NCBI RefSeq assembly: GCF_015707995.1
Contig: NZ_JAAGRY010000014.1
Location: 1-54,205 of the forward strand
Direction of reading: 5' to 3'
Source: Microbacterium paulum
Lineage (GTDB): Bacteria > Actinomycetota > Actinomycetes > Actinomycetales > Microbacteriaceae
DNA length: 54,205 nt
In this document: positions 24,664 to 34,581 of the stretch, piece by piece
Numbering within the stretch: the first letter of the stretch is position 1
Layout of the letters: each line of letters begins with the position of its first letter
Made by a program: the position numbers and the translations under genes
Notes under the pieces: generated by a model
The model's database searches: none
Told to the model about the DNA's origin: nothing
The model's input: only the letters and a program-made list of their open reading frames with translations

Positions 24664-25356
24664 ATGACCGCACCACGCATCCTCGTTGTCGACGACGAGC
24701 CGAACATCCGCGACCTGCTGGTGACGAGCCTGCGCTTCGCCGGCTACCAGGTGCGCGCCGTCGGCAACGGCGCGCAGACGATCTCCGCCGTGCTCGAAGA
24801 AGAGCCCGACCTGATCATCCTCGACGTCATGCTGCCCGACATGAACGGGTTCAGCGTCACCAAGCGCCTGCGCGGGGCCGGTTACACCGCCCCCATCCTG
24901 TTCCTCACCGCCAAAGACGAGACCGAAGACAAGATCGAGGGCCTGAACGCCGGCGGTGACGACTACGTCACCAAGCCCTTCTCGCTCGACGAGATCGTCG
25001 CCCGTCTGCAGGCCATCCTCCGCCGCACGATGCAGGCCGACGAGGAGTCGACCATCAAGGCCGGCGAACTCACGATGGATCAAGACACGCACGACGTGAT
25101 GGTCGGCGACGTGTCGATCGACCTGTCGCCCACCGAGTTCAAGCTGCTGCGCTATCTGATGCTCAACCCCAACCGGGTGCTCTCGAAGGCGCAGATCCTC
25201 GACCACGTGTGGGAGTACGACTTCAACGGCGACGCCGGCATCGTCGAGAGCTACATCTCCTACCTCCGCCGCAAGATCGACCCGTACTCGACCGAGCCGC
25301 TCATCCAGACCAAGCGCGGCTTCGGCTACATGCTGAAGGCCGGCAAGACGGGCTGA
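24664..25356 (+). CDS. OmpR-family response regulator
   Basis: A 230-residue response regulator. The receiver domain (residues 1-120) has the acidic pair in LVVDDEP, the phosphoacceptor aspartate in LIILDVMLPDMNG, T in FLTAKDE and K in DYVTKPFS. A winged-helix OmpR-type DNA-binding domain follows (LSPTEFKLLRYLMLNPNRVLSK, then YLRRKI and KRGFGYML). It resembles the TrcR/PrrA branch of actinobacteria, but the particular regulon is unknown. The ATG lies six bases after CAGGAT (weak -10), so the message may be leaderless. The sensor kinase follows after 8 bp. Confidence 0.92.
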   Translation: MTAPRILVVDDEPNIRDLLVTSLRFAGYQVRAVGNGAQTISAVLEEEPDLIILDVMLPDMNGFSVTKRLRGAGYTAPILFLTAKDETEDKIEGLNAGGDDYVTKPFSLDEIVARLQAILRRTMQADEESTIKAGELTMDQDTHDVMVGDVSIDLSPTEFKLLRYLMLNPNRVLSKAQILDHVWEYDFNGDAGIVESYISYLRRKIDPYSTEPLIQTKRGFGYMLKAGKTG

Positions 25357-25364
25357 CACAGCCC

Positions 25365-27131
25365 ATGGCATCCGTTCACGCCCTCCACGCCGCGCACGCC
25401 CGTCGCGGCGACCGGGTCACTTCCTGGTGGCGCGGAACGAGCCTGCGCGCCAAGGTCACCGGCGTCACGGTGGCGGTGCTCGCCGTGGGGCTGCTGGCCG
25501 CGGGCCTCGGCACCGGGGTGTTCCTGCGGAACGCCCAGATCGCGGCGCTCGATCAGAACCTGCTGCAGCTCGCGCCGACCGACGTGGCCTCGACCCTCAT
25601 GACCGTCGAGGTGATCGACGGCGTGCCCCACTTCGCCGAGGCGGGCACCACGGCCACCCAGTACTTCGTGGCCGTCTACGGCCCCGACGGCAGGTTCATC
25701 GCCAGCGCGGGCGGCACCGGCTCGGCGCCCGCCTTTCCCGAGACGTTCACGATCCAGCAGACCCTGGCGATGCAGAGCCAGATCATGGAGCTGTCGACGG
25801 TCGACGGCTCGGGGCGCTTCCACGCGAGCGCCGACTACCTGCCGCCGATCGAGGGTGTCACCGACAACTACACCCAGATGGTCGCCCTCCCCCTCTCGGG
25901 CGTCAACCAGACGGTCGCCAACTACATCGGCATCTACATGTTTCTGGCGCTCCTGACGATCATCGCCGGAGCCCTCGCGACGCGCTGGCTCGTCACCCTC
26001 GCCTTCCGCAGTCTCGGGCAGGTCGAAGACACCGCGATGTCGATCGCCGCGGGCGACTTCAGCCAGCGCATGGGCGACATCTCCCCCGGCACCGAGGTGG
26101 GGCGGCTGAAGACCGCGATCAACGCGATGCTCGACCGCATCGACCAGGCGCTCGGGCAGCGCGACGCGACCGTGCAGCAGATGCGCCGGTTCATCGGCGA
26201 CGCGAGTCACGAACTGCGCACCCCGCTCGTGACGGTCCGCGGCTACGCCGAGCTCTACCGCATGGGCGCGATCTCGGGCGACGAGCAGACGGCGCAGTCG
26301 ATGGAGCGGATCGAGAAAGAGGCGATCCGCATGGGTGGGCTCGTCGAAGACCTGCTCGCCCTCGCCCGCCTCGACGAACGCCGCGACATCGTCGTGACCG
26401 CCGTCGACCTCCGCCCCATCGCCCGCGACGCGGCCCTCGACGCGCGCGCCACCTCCCCCGAGCGCGAGGTGACGGTGAAGGATGCCACGCCGCCGCGACC
26501 CGTCCGTTCCCCCACCGAGCAGACGACCTCGACGACGGCCACGACCGCGTCGGTGCGCCGAGGCAGCATCGCGGGCGCGACGCGGTCGCTGCTGCGCCGC
26601 CGCCCGAAGCCCGCCGGGGGCGGCGACGTCGAGGCTCGCGCTGACGAGACGCGCCTCGCGGCGCCGCGCGACCCGATCGTGCTGGGCGATGAGAACCGCA
26701 TCCGCCAGGTCGTCGCGAACCTCCTCGGCAACGCCCGCCGCTACACCCCCGCCGGCACCCCGATCGAACTCGCCACCGGCGTCGACGACGAGGCCGGCAT
26801 GGGCTGGATCGCCGTCGTCGACCACGGCGACGGCATTCCCGCGCAGCTGCGCGAGAAGATCTTCCAGCGGTTCTGGCGCGCCGACACCTCGCGCACGCGC
26901 GAGACGGGCGGTTCGGGCCTGGGACTGTCGATCGTGGCATCCGTCGTCGAAGCACTGCACGGTTCGATCGAGGTCACCGACACTCCCGGTGGCGGAGCGA
27001 CCTTCCGCGTGGCTTTCCCGCTCGTTCAGGGCCGGGCCGCGGTCGAGCATCTGTTCATCCAGACGCAGCCCCTGCGGCGCCTCGACGCGACGGATGCCGG
27101 TGCGCCGGGCCTCGACGCGGGCGAGCGCTGA
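25365..27131 (+). CDS. Two-component sensor histidine kinase
   Basis: A 588-residue membrane sensor. The first helix (~30-53) and second helix (~186-210) flank an extracytoplasmic sensor region of about 130 residues. A HAMP domain follows (~212-262), then the phosphoacceptor helix with DASHELRTPL (H282). The HATPase domain has the N box ENRIRQVVANLLGNARRY (~443-460), DHGDGIP and GGSGLGLSI. A roughly 60-residue low-complexity insertion (Thr-, Arg- and Pro-rich, ~375-436) separates the phosphoacceptor part from the ATPase N box, and the C-terminus has an extra tail. It is co-transcribed with the preceding response regulator. Confidence 0.92.
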   Translation: MASVHALHAAHARRGDRVTSWWRGTSLRAKVTGVTVAVLAVGLLAAGLGTGVFLRNAQIAALDQNLLQLAPTDVASTLMTVEVIDGVPHFAEAGTTATQYFVAVYGPDGRFIASAGGTGSAPAFPETFTIQQTLAMQSQIMELSTVDGSGRFHASADYLPPIEGVTDNYTQMVALPLSGVNQTVANYIGIYMFLALLTIIAGALATRWLVTLAFRSLGQVEDTAMSIAAGDFSQRMGDISPGTEVGRLKTAINAMLDRIDQALGQRDATVQQMRRFIGDASHELRTPLVTVRGYAELYRMGAISGDEQTAQSMERIEKEAIRMGGLVEDLLALARLDERRDIVVTAVDLRPIARDAALDARATSPEREVTVKDATPPRPVRSPTEQTTSTTATTASVRRGSIAGATRSLLRRRPKPAGGGDVEARADETRLAAPRDPIVLGDENRIRQVVANLLGNARRYTPAGTPIELATGVDDEAGMGWIAVVDHGDGIPAQLREKIFQRFWRADTSRTRETGGSGLGLSIVASVVEALHGSIEVTDTPGGGATFRVAFPLVQGRAAVEHLFIQTQPLRRLDATDAGAPGLDAGER

Positions 27132-27251
27132 CACCGGCTCCTCCCCAACCGGGCGTTTCGCCGCACTGTCCACCGATCCGCCTCGGGGCCGCCCGGCGGC
27201 CGGGCGGGCCACCTAGCGTTGCTGGCAACCGATCCGAAGGGAAACCCGCTC

Positions 27252-27539
27252 ATGACCGCTTTCTCCGTCGATTCCGACGCCGTCCTCTCCGCCACCGGCG
27301 CCATTCGCGCCACCGCCGACCGCCTGCAGGGCGAAACGGCCGCGATGCTCGGGCAGCTGACGCAGCTGCAGGGCGCGTGGACGGGCTCGGCCGCCATCGC
27401 CTTCCAGTCGGTCATCGACCGCTGGCGCGTCACGCAGCGCGAGCTCGAGGCGTCGCTCGGCGACATCGGCGTCGCGCTCGCCCACGCCGGCAACCAGTAC
27501 GCGCAGACCGAAGTCGCCGCGGCGGGCCTGTTCCGCTGA
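27252..27539 (+). CDS. WXG100-family (ESAT-6-like) protein
   Basis: A 95-residue all-helical protein with the central WxG hairpin (GAWTGSAA, residues ~40-47), two flanking amphipathic helices and the length expected for WXG100 proteins. These are usually exported by type VII secretion as dimers. No EccC-type ATPase, EccD or partner is visible in this window, so the substrate would have to use a secretion system elsewhere. The ATG has GAAGGGAAA as ribosome site. It is convergent with groEL and shares a terminator hairpin with it. Confidence 0.8.
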   Translation: MTAFSVDSDAVLSATGAIRATADRLQGETAAMLGQLTQLQGAWTGSAAIAFQSVIDRWRVTQRELEASLGDIGVALAHAGNQYAQTEVAAAGLFR

Positions 27540-27571
27540 CCCGACGGCGCGGCCCCGCGCGCGGGCATGAG

Positions 27572-27599
27572 AAAGGGCCCCTCCGAAGAGGGGCCCTTT
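27572..27599. terminator. Bidirectional terminator hairpin
   Basis: A perfect 12-bp stem, AAAGGGCCCCTC/GAGGGGCCCTTT with loop CGAA, lies between the convergent WXG100 and groEL genes. The three A/T pairs at the base give a short U-run on either strand. It probably terminates both genes. Confidence 0.75.
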
Positions 27600-27621
27600 C
27601 TGTCAGGCGTGACTCAGAGAC

Positions 27622-29277
<1,656 letters not shown>

Positions 29278-29304
29278 TTAGCACTCGCAATGATGGAGTG
29301 CTAA
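29278..29304. promoter_or_regulatory. CIRCE operator (perfect)
   Basis: TTAGCACTC-N9-GAGTGCTAA, an exact match to the HrcA operator consensus, 37 bp upstream of the groEL start. HrcA binding represses groEL at normal temperature. Confidence 0.97.
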
Positions 29305-29313
29305 CTCATTCTG

Positions 29314-29334
29314 GCACTCGGGCATGACGAGTGC
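29314..29334. promoter_or_regulatory. Second, imperfect CIRCE-like operator
   Basis: GCACTC-N9-GAGTGC keeps the core arms and the nine-base spacer of CIRCE; the outer TTA/TAA positions are degenerate. It starts 10 bp from the first site and probably strengthens HrcA repression. Confidence 0.75.
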
Positions 29335-29401
29335 AAGCCGGTCAGAGGGATGACCGAGGAGGACCGAGCCGCGGGTGAGGCGGCGGGAGAGCGGAAGGAA
29401 C

Positions 29402-29605
29402 TCAGACGAGCAGGCGCACGGATTCGGCCTGCGGACCCTTCTGGCCGGCACCGACGGTGAACTCCACGGCCTGACCTTCTTCGAGCACCCGGAACCCCGA
29501 CATGTCGATGTTCGAGTAGTGCACGAAGACATCCTGCCCGTCGTCGACGGTGATGAAGCCGAAACCCTTCTCGGCGTTGAACCACTTGACGATGCCTTGT
29601 GCCAT
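29402..29605 (-). CDS. cspA: Cold-shock protein CspA-like
   Basis: A 67-residue single cold-shock domain: start [18 protein letters not shown] (RNP1), DVFVHYSNI (RNP2) and the C-terminal [11 protein letters not shown] typical of actinobacterial CspA. It is an RNA chaperone binding single-stranded RNA. The gene has its own promoter (TAGCAT near 29645) with a ribosome site of AGGAG before the ATG. The ~170-bp upstream region to the LytR_C gene holds a small TTCAC/GTGAA palindrome near 29705 but no gene. Confidence 0.93.
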   Translation of the reverse strand: MAQGIVKWFNAEKGFGFITVDDGQDVFVHYSNIDMSGFRVLEEGQAVEFTVGAGQKGPQAESVRLLV

Positions 29606-29777
29606 GTCGGACTCCTGATGTTGCGGTGGGACGTGGCCATGCTAACCAGCGCACGCCGCGCCGGAACGCCGATCAGCCGACTGTTGACACGGGCGCATCG
29701 AAGAGTTCACACGCGTGAAACACGCGCCGTTTCCGCGCCGCGCGACGGCGGCCGCAGGCCTTCGGGCCGTCGAGCGA

Positions 29778-30374
29778 TCAGGGGGTCGCCGAGGGTGCCC
29801 CGGCGTCGGTGCGGTCGAGGCCGATGACGATCACGAGCTGCTTGACGACGCTCTCATCGACGTCGGCGGTGTTGGGGTCGTCGGCCGGCTGGTACGCGTC
29901 GCTCAGCTGCACGACGGCGCCCCCGATCGCCTGCGCGAGGCCGCGTGCGGCTCCCTCGTCTTGCGGGAAGGCGTAGTAGATCGTCGTCTGGGGGAAGTCG
30001 TTGCTGCCCGCGTCGCCGTCGATGACCGAATCGGCCGGCCACCCCGCCGCGATGACCGTGTCGCGCATCGCGCCGGCCAGGCCGTTCTGCGAGGTCGCGT
30101 TCAGCACGACGACCGAATACGAGGTGTCGATCACCGGCTCGGCCGTGGGCACGACGCTGGCCGTCGGCTCGGGGGTCGGGGTGAGCGAGATGCGACCCGT
30201 CGCGAGCATGGTGCCGAACACGCCGAGCGCCACGAGAACGACGGTGGCGATCACCGACCAGAGCAGCACGAGACCGCCGCGGATGCGGGGGTTCTCGGCA
30301 CGGTGGGCTCCGATGCGCCCGTGGTCGGCAGGAAGGTCGTCGAACCGATCCTTCGTCGGCGAGGTCTTGGGCAC
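29778..30374 (-). CDS. LytR_C-domain membrane-anchored protein
   Basis: A 198-residue protein with a cytoplasmic N-terminal tail, one transmembrane helix (LWSVIATVVLVALGVFGTML, about 38-58), a Thr/Pro-rich linker and a C-terminal LytR_C domain (YSVVVLNATSQNGLAGAMRDTVIAAGW, residues ~85-165). LytR_C domains are found in envelope proteins linked to cell-wall glycopolymer attachment; a catalytic LytR-CpsA-Psr domain is absent. The start is GTG, seven bases after TAGCAT, so the mRNA is leaderless. The DUF3263 gene ends 9 bp upstream. Confidence 0.8.
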   Translation of the reverse strand: MPKTSPTKDRFDDLPADHGRIGAHRAENPRIRGGLVLLWSVIATVVLVALGVFGTMLATGRISLTPTPEPTASVVPTAEPVIDTSYSVVVLNATSQNGLAGAMRDTVIAAGWPADSVIDGDAGSNDFPQTTIYYAFPQDEGAARGLAQAIGGAVVQLSDAYQPADDPNTADVDESVVKQLVIVIGLDRTDAGAPSATP

Positions 30375-30383
30375 CAGAGAATG

Positions 30384-30707
30384 CTACCGGGCCGCGCCTG
30401 TGCGCACGGTTCCGCCCGCCACCCGCGCACTGCTCTGCCCAACCTGCGCACCGCTCCTGGCGGCGGGAACGGCCGTGCGGCGCGCGCGCTCGCGGGCGCG
30501 CTCGTCGCGCAGGCGACGCAGCCGGTGCACGAGCAGGGCGTCGTGCGCCGCGGCATCCGGCTCGTCGATCACACGTTCGAGCAGCTGGTAATAGCGGGCG
30601 GGCGTCAGGGCGAGCTCGCGGCGGATCGCCTCTTCTTTCGCGGCCCCGTGCCCGTTCCACCGCGACTCGAAGTCGAGCAGCGCACGGGAGCGGTCGGAGA
30701 GGGGCAC
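30384..30707 (-). CDS. DUF3263 protein
   Basis: A 107-residue protein of the actinobacterial DUF3263 family. The N-terminal ~55 residues (RSRALLDFESRWNGHGAAKEEAIRRELALTPARYYQLLERVID) hold the conserved domain, which looks like a helix-turn-helix. The rest is Arg/Ala-rich and less conserved. A DNA-binding role is plausible but unproven. The GTG start lies six bases after a TAGCCT box, so the mRNA is leaderless. It sits upstream of the LytR_C gene, a common actinobacterial order. Confidence 0.8.
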   Translation of the reverse strand: MPLSDRSRALLDFESRWNGHGAAKEEAIRRELALTPARYYQLLERVIDEPDAAAHDALLVHRLRRLRDERARERARRTAVPAARSGAQVGQSSARVAGGTVRTGAAR

Positions 30708-30824
30708 GCCTCGAGGCTACGCGCGCCCGCGCCCGATGCACGGCAACGCCACACGGAACACCCAGCCGCCGCGGAACACGCGCGCCCGTCGTCGGGTTGA
30801 ATAGAGCAGACGAAGGGACATGTC

Positions 30825-31226
30825 ATGGCCTACGAGGTACAGAAGACCGACGAGCAGTGGCGGGCAGAGCTGAGCCCCGACCAGTACGCGGTGCTGCGAC
30901 AGGCGGGCACCGAGCGCGCCTGGACCGGCGAACTGCTCGACGAGAGCCGTGCGGGCCTCTACACCTGTGCGGCGTGCGGGGCGGAGCTGTTCCAGAGCGG
31001 AACGAAGTTCGACTCGCACTGCGGGTGGCCGAGCTTCTACGAGTCGGTGCGGCCCGAAGCGGTCGAGCTGATCGAAGACCGCAGCCACGGCATGGTGCGC
31101 ACCGAGGTGCGCTGCGCGAACTGCGGCTCGCACCTGGGGCACGTCTTCCCCGACGGGTTCGGCACGCCGACCGGCGACCGCTACTGCATGAACTCGCTGT
31201 CGCTGTCGTTCACGCCCGAGGCATGA
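30825..31226 (+). CDS. msrB: Peptide-methionine (R)-S-oxide reductase
   Basis: A 133-residue MsrB enzyme that reduces methionine-R-sulfoxide in damaged proteins. The zinc cysteines are in YTCAACGAEL and RCANCGSHLGH, the substrate motif GWPSFY is present, and the catalytic cysteine is in RYCMNSLSL. The length is typical and GAAGGG precedes the ATG. The nitroreductase gene overlaps its stop by 4 bp (ATGA), so the two are coupled. Confidence 0.95.
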   Translation: MAYEVQKTDEQWRAELSPDQYAVLRQAGTERAWTGELLDESRAGLYTCAACGAELFQSGTKFDSHCGWPSFYESVRPEAVELIEDRSHGMVRTEVRCANCGSHLGHVFPDGFGTPTGDRYCMNSLSLSFTPEA

Positions 31227-32095
31227 GCGAGGCATCCATGAGCACCGCCGCCGCGCAGCCCGCGCTCGAGGCGGTGCGTTCGCGCCGGTCGTGGTCGAAG
31301 GTGACGGATGCCGCTCCCACGCGCTCCGAGCTGGTCACCCTGCTCTCGGCCGCCGGACGGGTCGCCGACCACTCGTCGCTGCGCCCGTGGCGCGCGATCG
31401 AGTTGCGCGGCGACGACCGGCTCGTGCTCGGCGCCGCGATCGCTGAGGCGTCGGGCGACAGCAAGCCGTCGACCAAGCCGTTGCGGGCGCCCCTGGTCAT
31501 CGCGATCGTCGCGAGCTACAAGAAGAGCGACAAGGTGCCCCGGTGGGAGCAGGAGGCGGTCGCCTCGGGCGTCGCGCACACCCTCAGCCTGCTGCTCGAC
31601 GAAGCCGGCTGGGGCGTCATCTGGCGCACCGGCGGCTACACGCGCAGCAAGGCCGTGGCCGCCGCACACGGCCTCGGTCACAACGAAGAGCTGCTCGGTT
31701 GGCTCTACGTCGGCGGCAAGCCTGAGAGCTCGAGGCCCGGCAGGCGCAAGGCCGTCGACGCACGGTCGCATCTGACGAGGATGCCCGGGGTCACGACCCT
31801 GCCCGACGAACTCGGCTCGTCGCACGACGACGATGCGGAACGGGCTTCGGCGGAGAAGGCGGCGAAGAAGAAGCGACAAGCGCAGAAGCACCAGAAGAAG
31901 TGCGCGAAGAAGAAGCAGAAGAAGGCCGAGAAGCCGGTCGACTGGGCGCAGAAAGCCAACAAGGCCGAGAAGAAGGCGCGGCACGCCGACAAGAAGGCGC
32001 GAAAGGCCCTGCGGCACGCCGAGAAGCGGGCGCAGAAGGCGCAGCGTGCGCGGGATCGGGTCGACGCCGATCAGCGCGGCGACGTCGTCGCGTAG
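31223..32095 (+). CDS. Nitroreductase-family protein with Lys-rich tail
   Basis: A 290-residue protein. Residues ~10-185 form a nitroreductase-like domain: RRSWSKVTD, DHSSLRPWRAIEL (FMN-contact region), SGVAHTLSLLLDEAGWGVIWRTGG and LGWLYVGGKP. Such proteins are flavin enzymes reducing nitro compounds or quinones. The last ~100 residues are extremely rich in Lys and Ala (KKKRQAQKHQKKCAKKK, then AEKKARHADKKARK), probably a helical basic tail that could bind nucleic acid. This extension is not usual in nitroreductases. The ATG overlaps the msrB stop (ATGA). Confidence 0.8.
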   Translation: MSEASMSTAAAQPALEAVRSRRSWSKVTDAAPTRSELVTLLSAAGRVADHSSLRPWRAIELRGDDRLVLGAAIAEASGDSKPSTKPLRAPLVIAIVASYKKSDKVPRWEQEAVASGVAHTLSLLLDEAGWGVIWRTGGYTRSKAVAAAHGLGHNEELLGWLYVGGKPESSRPGRRKAVDARSHLTRMPGVTTLPDELGSSHDDDAERASAEKAAKKKRQAQKHQKKCAKKKQKKAEKPVDWAQKANKAEKKARHADKKARKALRHAEKRAQKAQRARDRVDADQRGDVVA

Positions 32096-32098
32096 CGG

Positions 32099-33070
32099 TC
32101 AGCGGCGGCGCGCCGCACCGGGCGCGGCGGCGATGACGACCCCCGCGCCCGCGACGATCACCATGAGCAGTTCGGTGGTCCACCCGGGAGAGGCGGCCGC
32201 CGGCCAGAGCGCGTCGAGCGCGAACGCGGTCACGAGCTGCCCGGCGACCGTGCCGAGACCGAGCAACAGCACGCCGGTGTGCACGACGAGGGCCGCCGAC
32301 ATGAAGATGTAGGTCACCCCGATGACCCCGCCGAGATAGAGCCACAGCTCGGTGGGCACGGCGGCGGGAGCGCCGACGAGTGCGACGTGCACCCCGGCGG
32401 CGATGACGAGCACGACCGTGCCGCCGAAGAAGTTGACGAGGGTGGCCGTCAGCGGCGTGCCGACCCGCTGACGCAGTCGGCCGTTCGTCGCCTGCTGCCA
32501 CGCGATGCCTGCGCCTGCGATCACCGGCATGACGAGCATCCACCACGGCACGCGCTGGAGCACATCACCCTGCAGCGACACCCCCACGGCGACGAGGGCG
32601 AGCAGTCCGCCGATCAGGCGCGGCACGGTGATCGCCACGACACCGGCGGGGCCGTAGCCGGCGCGATCGAGCACGAGTCCCGAGACGGTCTGACCCGCAA
32701 CGACGCCGACGGTGAACAGCGAGACACCGATGACAGCCACGGCGAGCCCCTGCGTCGCCACCGTGAACGCACCCGCGAGGCCGCCCGCGAGCATCCACCA
32801 CGGGATCGTGCGGTCACGGATGCCAGCGCGCAGGCGCCCGAAACCGCGTCTCCCGGCGGGGAGGATCGCCGAGAGAGCGACGAGTACGACGAACCCCGAT
32901 GAGAACGAGATCGCGGCGGCGACGAAGCCGTCGCCGAGGCGCAACCCCAGCTGGCCGTTGATGCGGGCCTGCAGGGCGGTGAGGACTCCGACCAGCACCG
33001 CTCCGCCGAGAGCCACCGCGGGCGACAGCGCACGCGGCTGTCGACTGCTCGGCTCGGGGGTCACGGGCAT
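32099..33070 (-). CDS. DMT-family transporter (YdcZ/DUF606 type)
   Basis: A 323-residue membrane protein with about ten helices in two five-helix halves. Each half starts with a recognisable YdcZ-type segment: ALQARINGQLGLRLGDGFVAAAISF and AWQQATNGRLRQRVGTPLTATLVNF. These internal duplicates are typical of DUF606 DMT transporters. The substrate is unknown. It is convergent with the nitroreductase gene (3 bp between stops). The start is the first ATG on the frame, at 33070. Confidence 0.85.
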   Translation of the reverse strand: MPVTPEPSSRQPRALSPAVALGGAVLVGVLTALQARINGQLGLRLGDGFVAAAISFSSGFVVLVALSAILPAGRRGFGRLRAGIRDRTIPWWMLAGGLAGAFTVATQGLAVAVIGVSLFTVGVVAGQTVSGLVLDRAGYGPAGVVAITVPRLIGGLLALVAVGVSLQGDVLQRVPWWMLVMPVIAGAGIAWQQATNGRLRQRVGTPLTATLVNFFGGTVVLVIAAGVHVALVGAPAAVPTELWLYLGGVIGVTYIFMSAALVVHTGVLLLGLGTVAGQLVTAFALDALWPAAASPGWTTELLMVIVAGAGVVIAAAPGAARRR

Positions 33071-33113
33071 TCAGCCTATCCCGCGGCCCGGGATGGTCCC
33101 CGCGGGTCAGGAC

Positions 33114-33263
33114 TCAGTCGTAACCGAGGATGCAGATCGCCTCGGTGATGGTCTCCGGCTCTGCGCAAGGGTTCGGGTCGTCCACGCAAACGAGAGTATC
33201 GGCCCGCGGCGGTGGCGGTGAGTCCGCCTCGCCGGGAATAACGGCGGCGGCCCCCGGGCGCAT
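33114..33263 (-). CDS. Possible 49-residue micro-ORF coupled to the MFS gene
   Basis: An ORF of 49 codons whose ATG overlaps the stop of the upstream MFS gene as TGATG. The first half is Pro/Ala-rich; the second half (VCVDDPNPCAEPETITEAICILGYD in part) has three cysteines and an acidic composition with GC-rich third positions, like real genes here. A shorter start at a GTG in the middle is possible. No homologue is recognised. It may be a small coupled peptide or a chance ORF. Confidence 0.3.
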   Translation of the reverse strand: MRPGAAAVIPGEADSPPPPRADTLVCVDDPNPCAEPETITEAICILGYD

Positions 33264-34490
33264 CAGCGCCGCGGAGAACGCCGCCGCACGATGAGGCACA
33301 GCGCGCTCGCGACGATGCCGGCCGTCGCGGCGAGCATGATGACCGCCGTCCAACCGCCGCCTTGCCAGAGTTGTGTCGACGCCGCCCCCGACAGCGTGCT
33401 GCCGAGGTAGTAGACGAGCAGATACGCGCTGGAGGCGCGTGCGGTCGACCGCCCGACGTCGTGCGCACGCTCCACGACCCAGCCGCTCAGGATCGAATGC
33501 GTCCCGAGAAAGGCGAAGGTCAGCAGGCCGAGGCCGACGAAGATCGTGATGACGCTCGGCGCGATGAGCAGCGCCGTCGCGGCGAGAAGTCCTCCGAGGC
33601 CGAGCAGCGTCGCCGCTCCGCGCCCCCGCCGGGTCGCGACCCGCCGGAAGACGGCCGGCGCCGCGATGCCGAGCGGGTACGCGAGGTATACGAGCACCTC
33701 CGCAGCGCCGAGCGAGAAGGGCGGTGCGTCGAGCCGGAACGGGATCGCGTTGTAGAGGCCGACGAACACGGCCATGCTGAGCCCGCCGATGATGCACAGT
33801 GCGAGGATCACCGGGTCGCGCAGCGACGACACCGCTCCCCCGAGCACATCGCCCGCGCGCAGCGGCTTCGGGTCTGCCCCATCGCGCGGCAACAGCATCC
33901 ACACGAGCACACCGACAACGACGCTCAGCGCACCGAGCACGACGGTGACGAGCTGCCAGCCACCCACGGCGGCGAGCGGAAGGGGCGCCAGGCGTCCGAC
34001 CGCTCCGCCGAGGGCCGTGCCCGAGATGTAGATGGAGTTGGCCTCGAGCTGTGCGTCGTCATGGACGACATCGCGCAGGTAGGCGAGGGCGACGGCGGGC
34101 AGCACGGCGAGGGTGAGCCCGGCCCCGGCGCGGAGCAGCAGAAAGACCTCCCACGTCGGGGCGAGCGCGCCGGCCGCGCAGAACAGCCCCGCGAGCACCA
34201 GCGACGCCCCCATCGCGGGCACGCGCCCGATACGGTCCGAGACGGGCGCGGCGACGACGAGGCCGACGAGCATCGCGGCGGTCGCCACCGACAGGGCGAG
34301 CCCGGTCGCCCCGGGCGGCACCGCGAACGCCGAAGCGAGCTGCGGCAGCAGCGGCTGCGGAAAGTAGACGACCGCGAAGTTGGCCAGCCCGCCCGCCGCG
34401 AGCACGAGAAGAATGCGTCGATACCGGCTCGTCCGCGCGGCGATGCGCGCGATCGAGCCCGTTTGCGTGAGATCGAGCATCGCGGCCATG
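33263..34490 (-). CDS. MFS transporter (YnfM-like)
   Basis: A 408-residue major-facilitator protein with twelve predicted helices. The loop motif DRIGRVPAMGAS (DRxGRR type) between helices 2 and 3 and the FAVVYFPQPLLPQL first helix match the YnfM/arabinose-efflux-like group. The substrate is not known. ATG 34490 (MAAMLDL) was chosen; a second ATG three codons later and an open frame upstream make the start uncertain. It is divergent from a LysR regulator with a LysR box in between, so it is likely the target of that regulator. Confidence 0.88.
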
Positions 34491-34546
34491 ACCGCCACTC
34501 TCGCGCACTCCCGCTGATCTTCTAAATGACGCAGGATGCCTTTTTG

Positions 34547-34561
34547 ATGCGTTGTCCGCAT
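34547..34561. promoter_or_regulatory. LysR-type box
   Basis: ATGCG-N5-CGCAT, whose inner part fits the T-N11-A rule of LysR operators (TGCG...CGCA). It lies between the divergent MFS and LysR genes and is 9 bp upstream of the LysR -10 (TAGCCT, 34570-34575). Auto-control and control of the MFS gene are likely. Confidence 0.6.
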
Positions 34562-34581
34562 TTCGCCGTTAGCCTGAGCGC

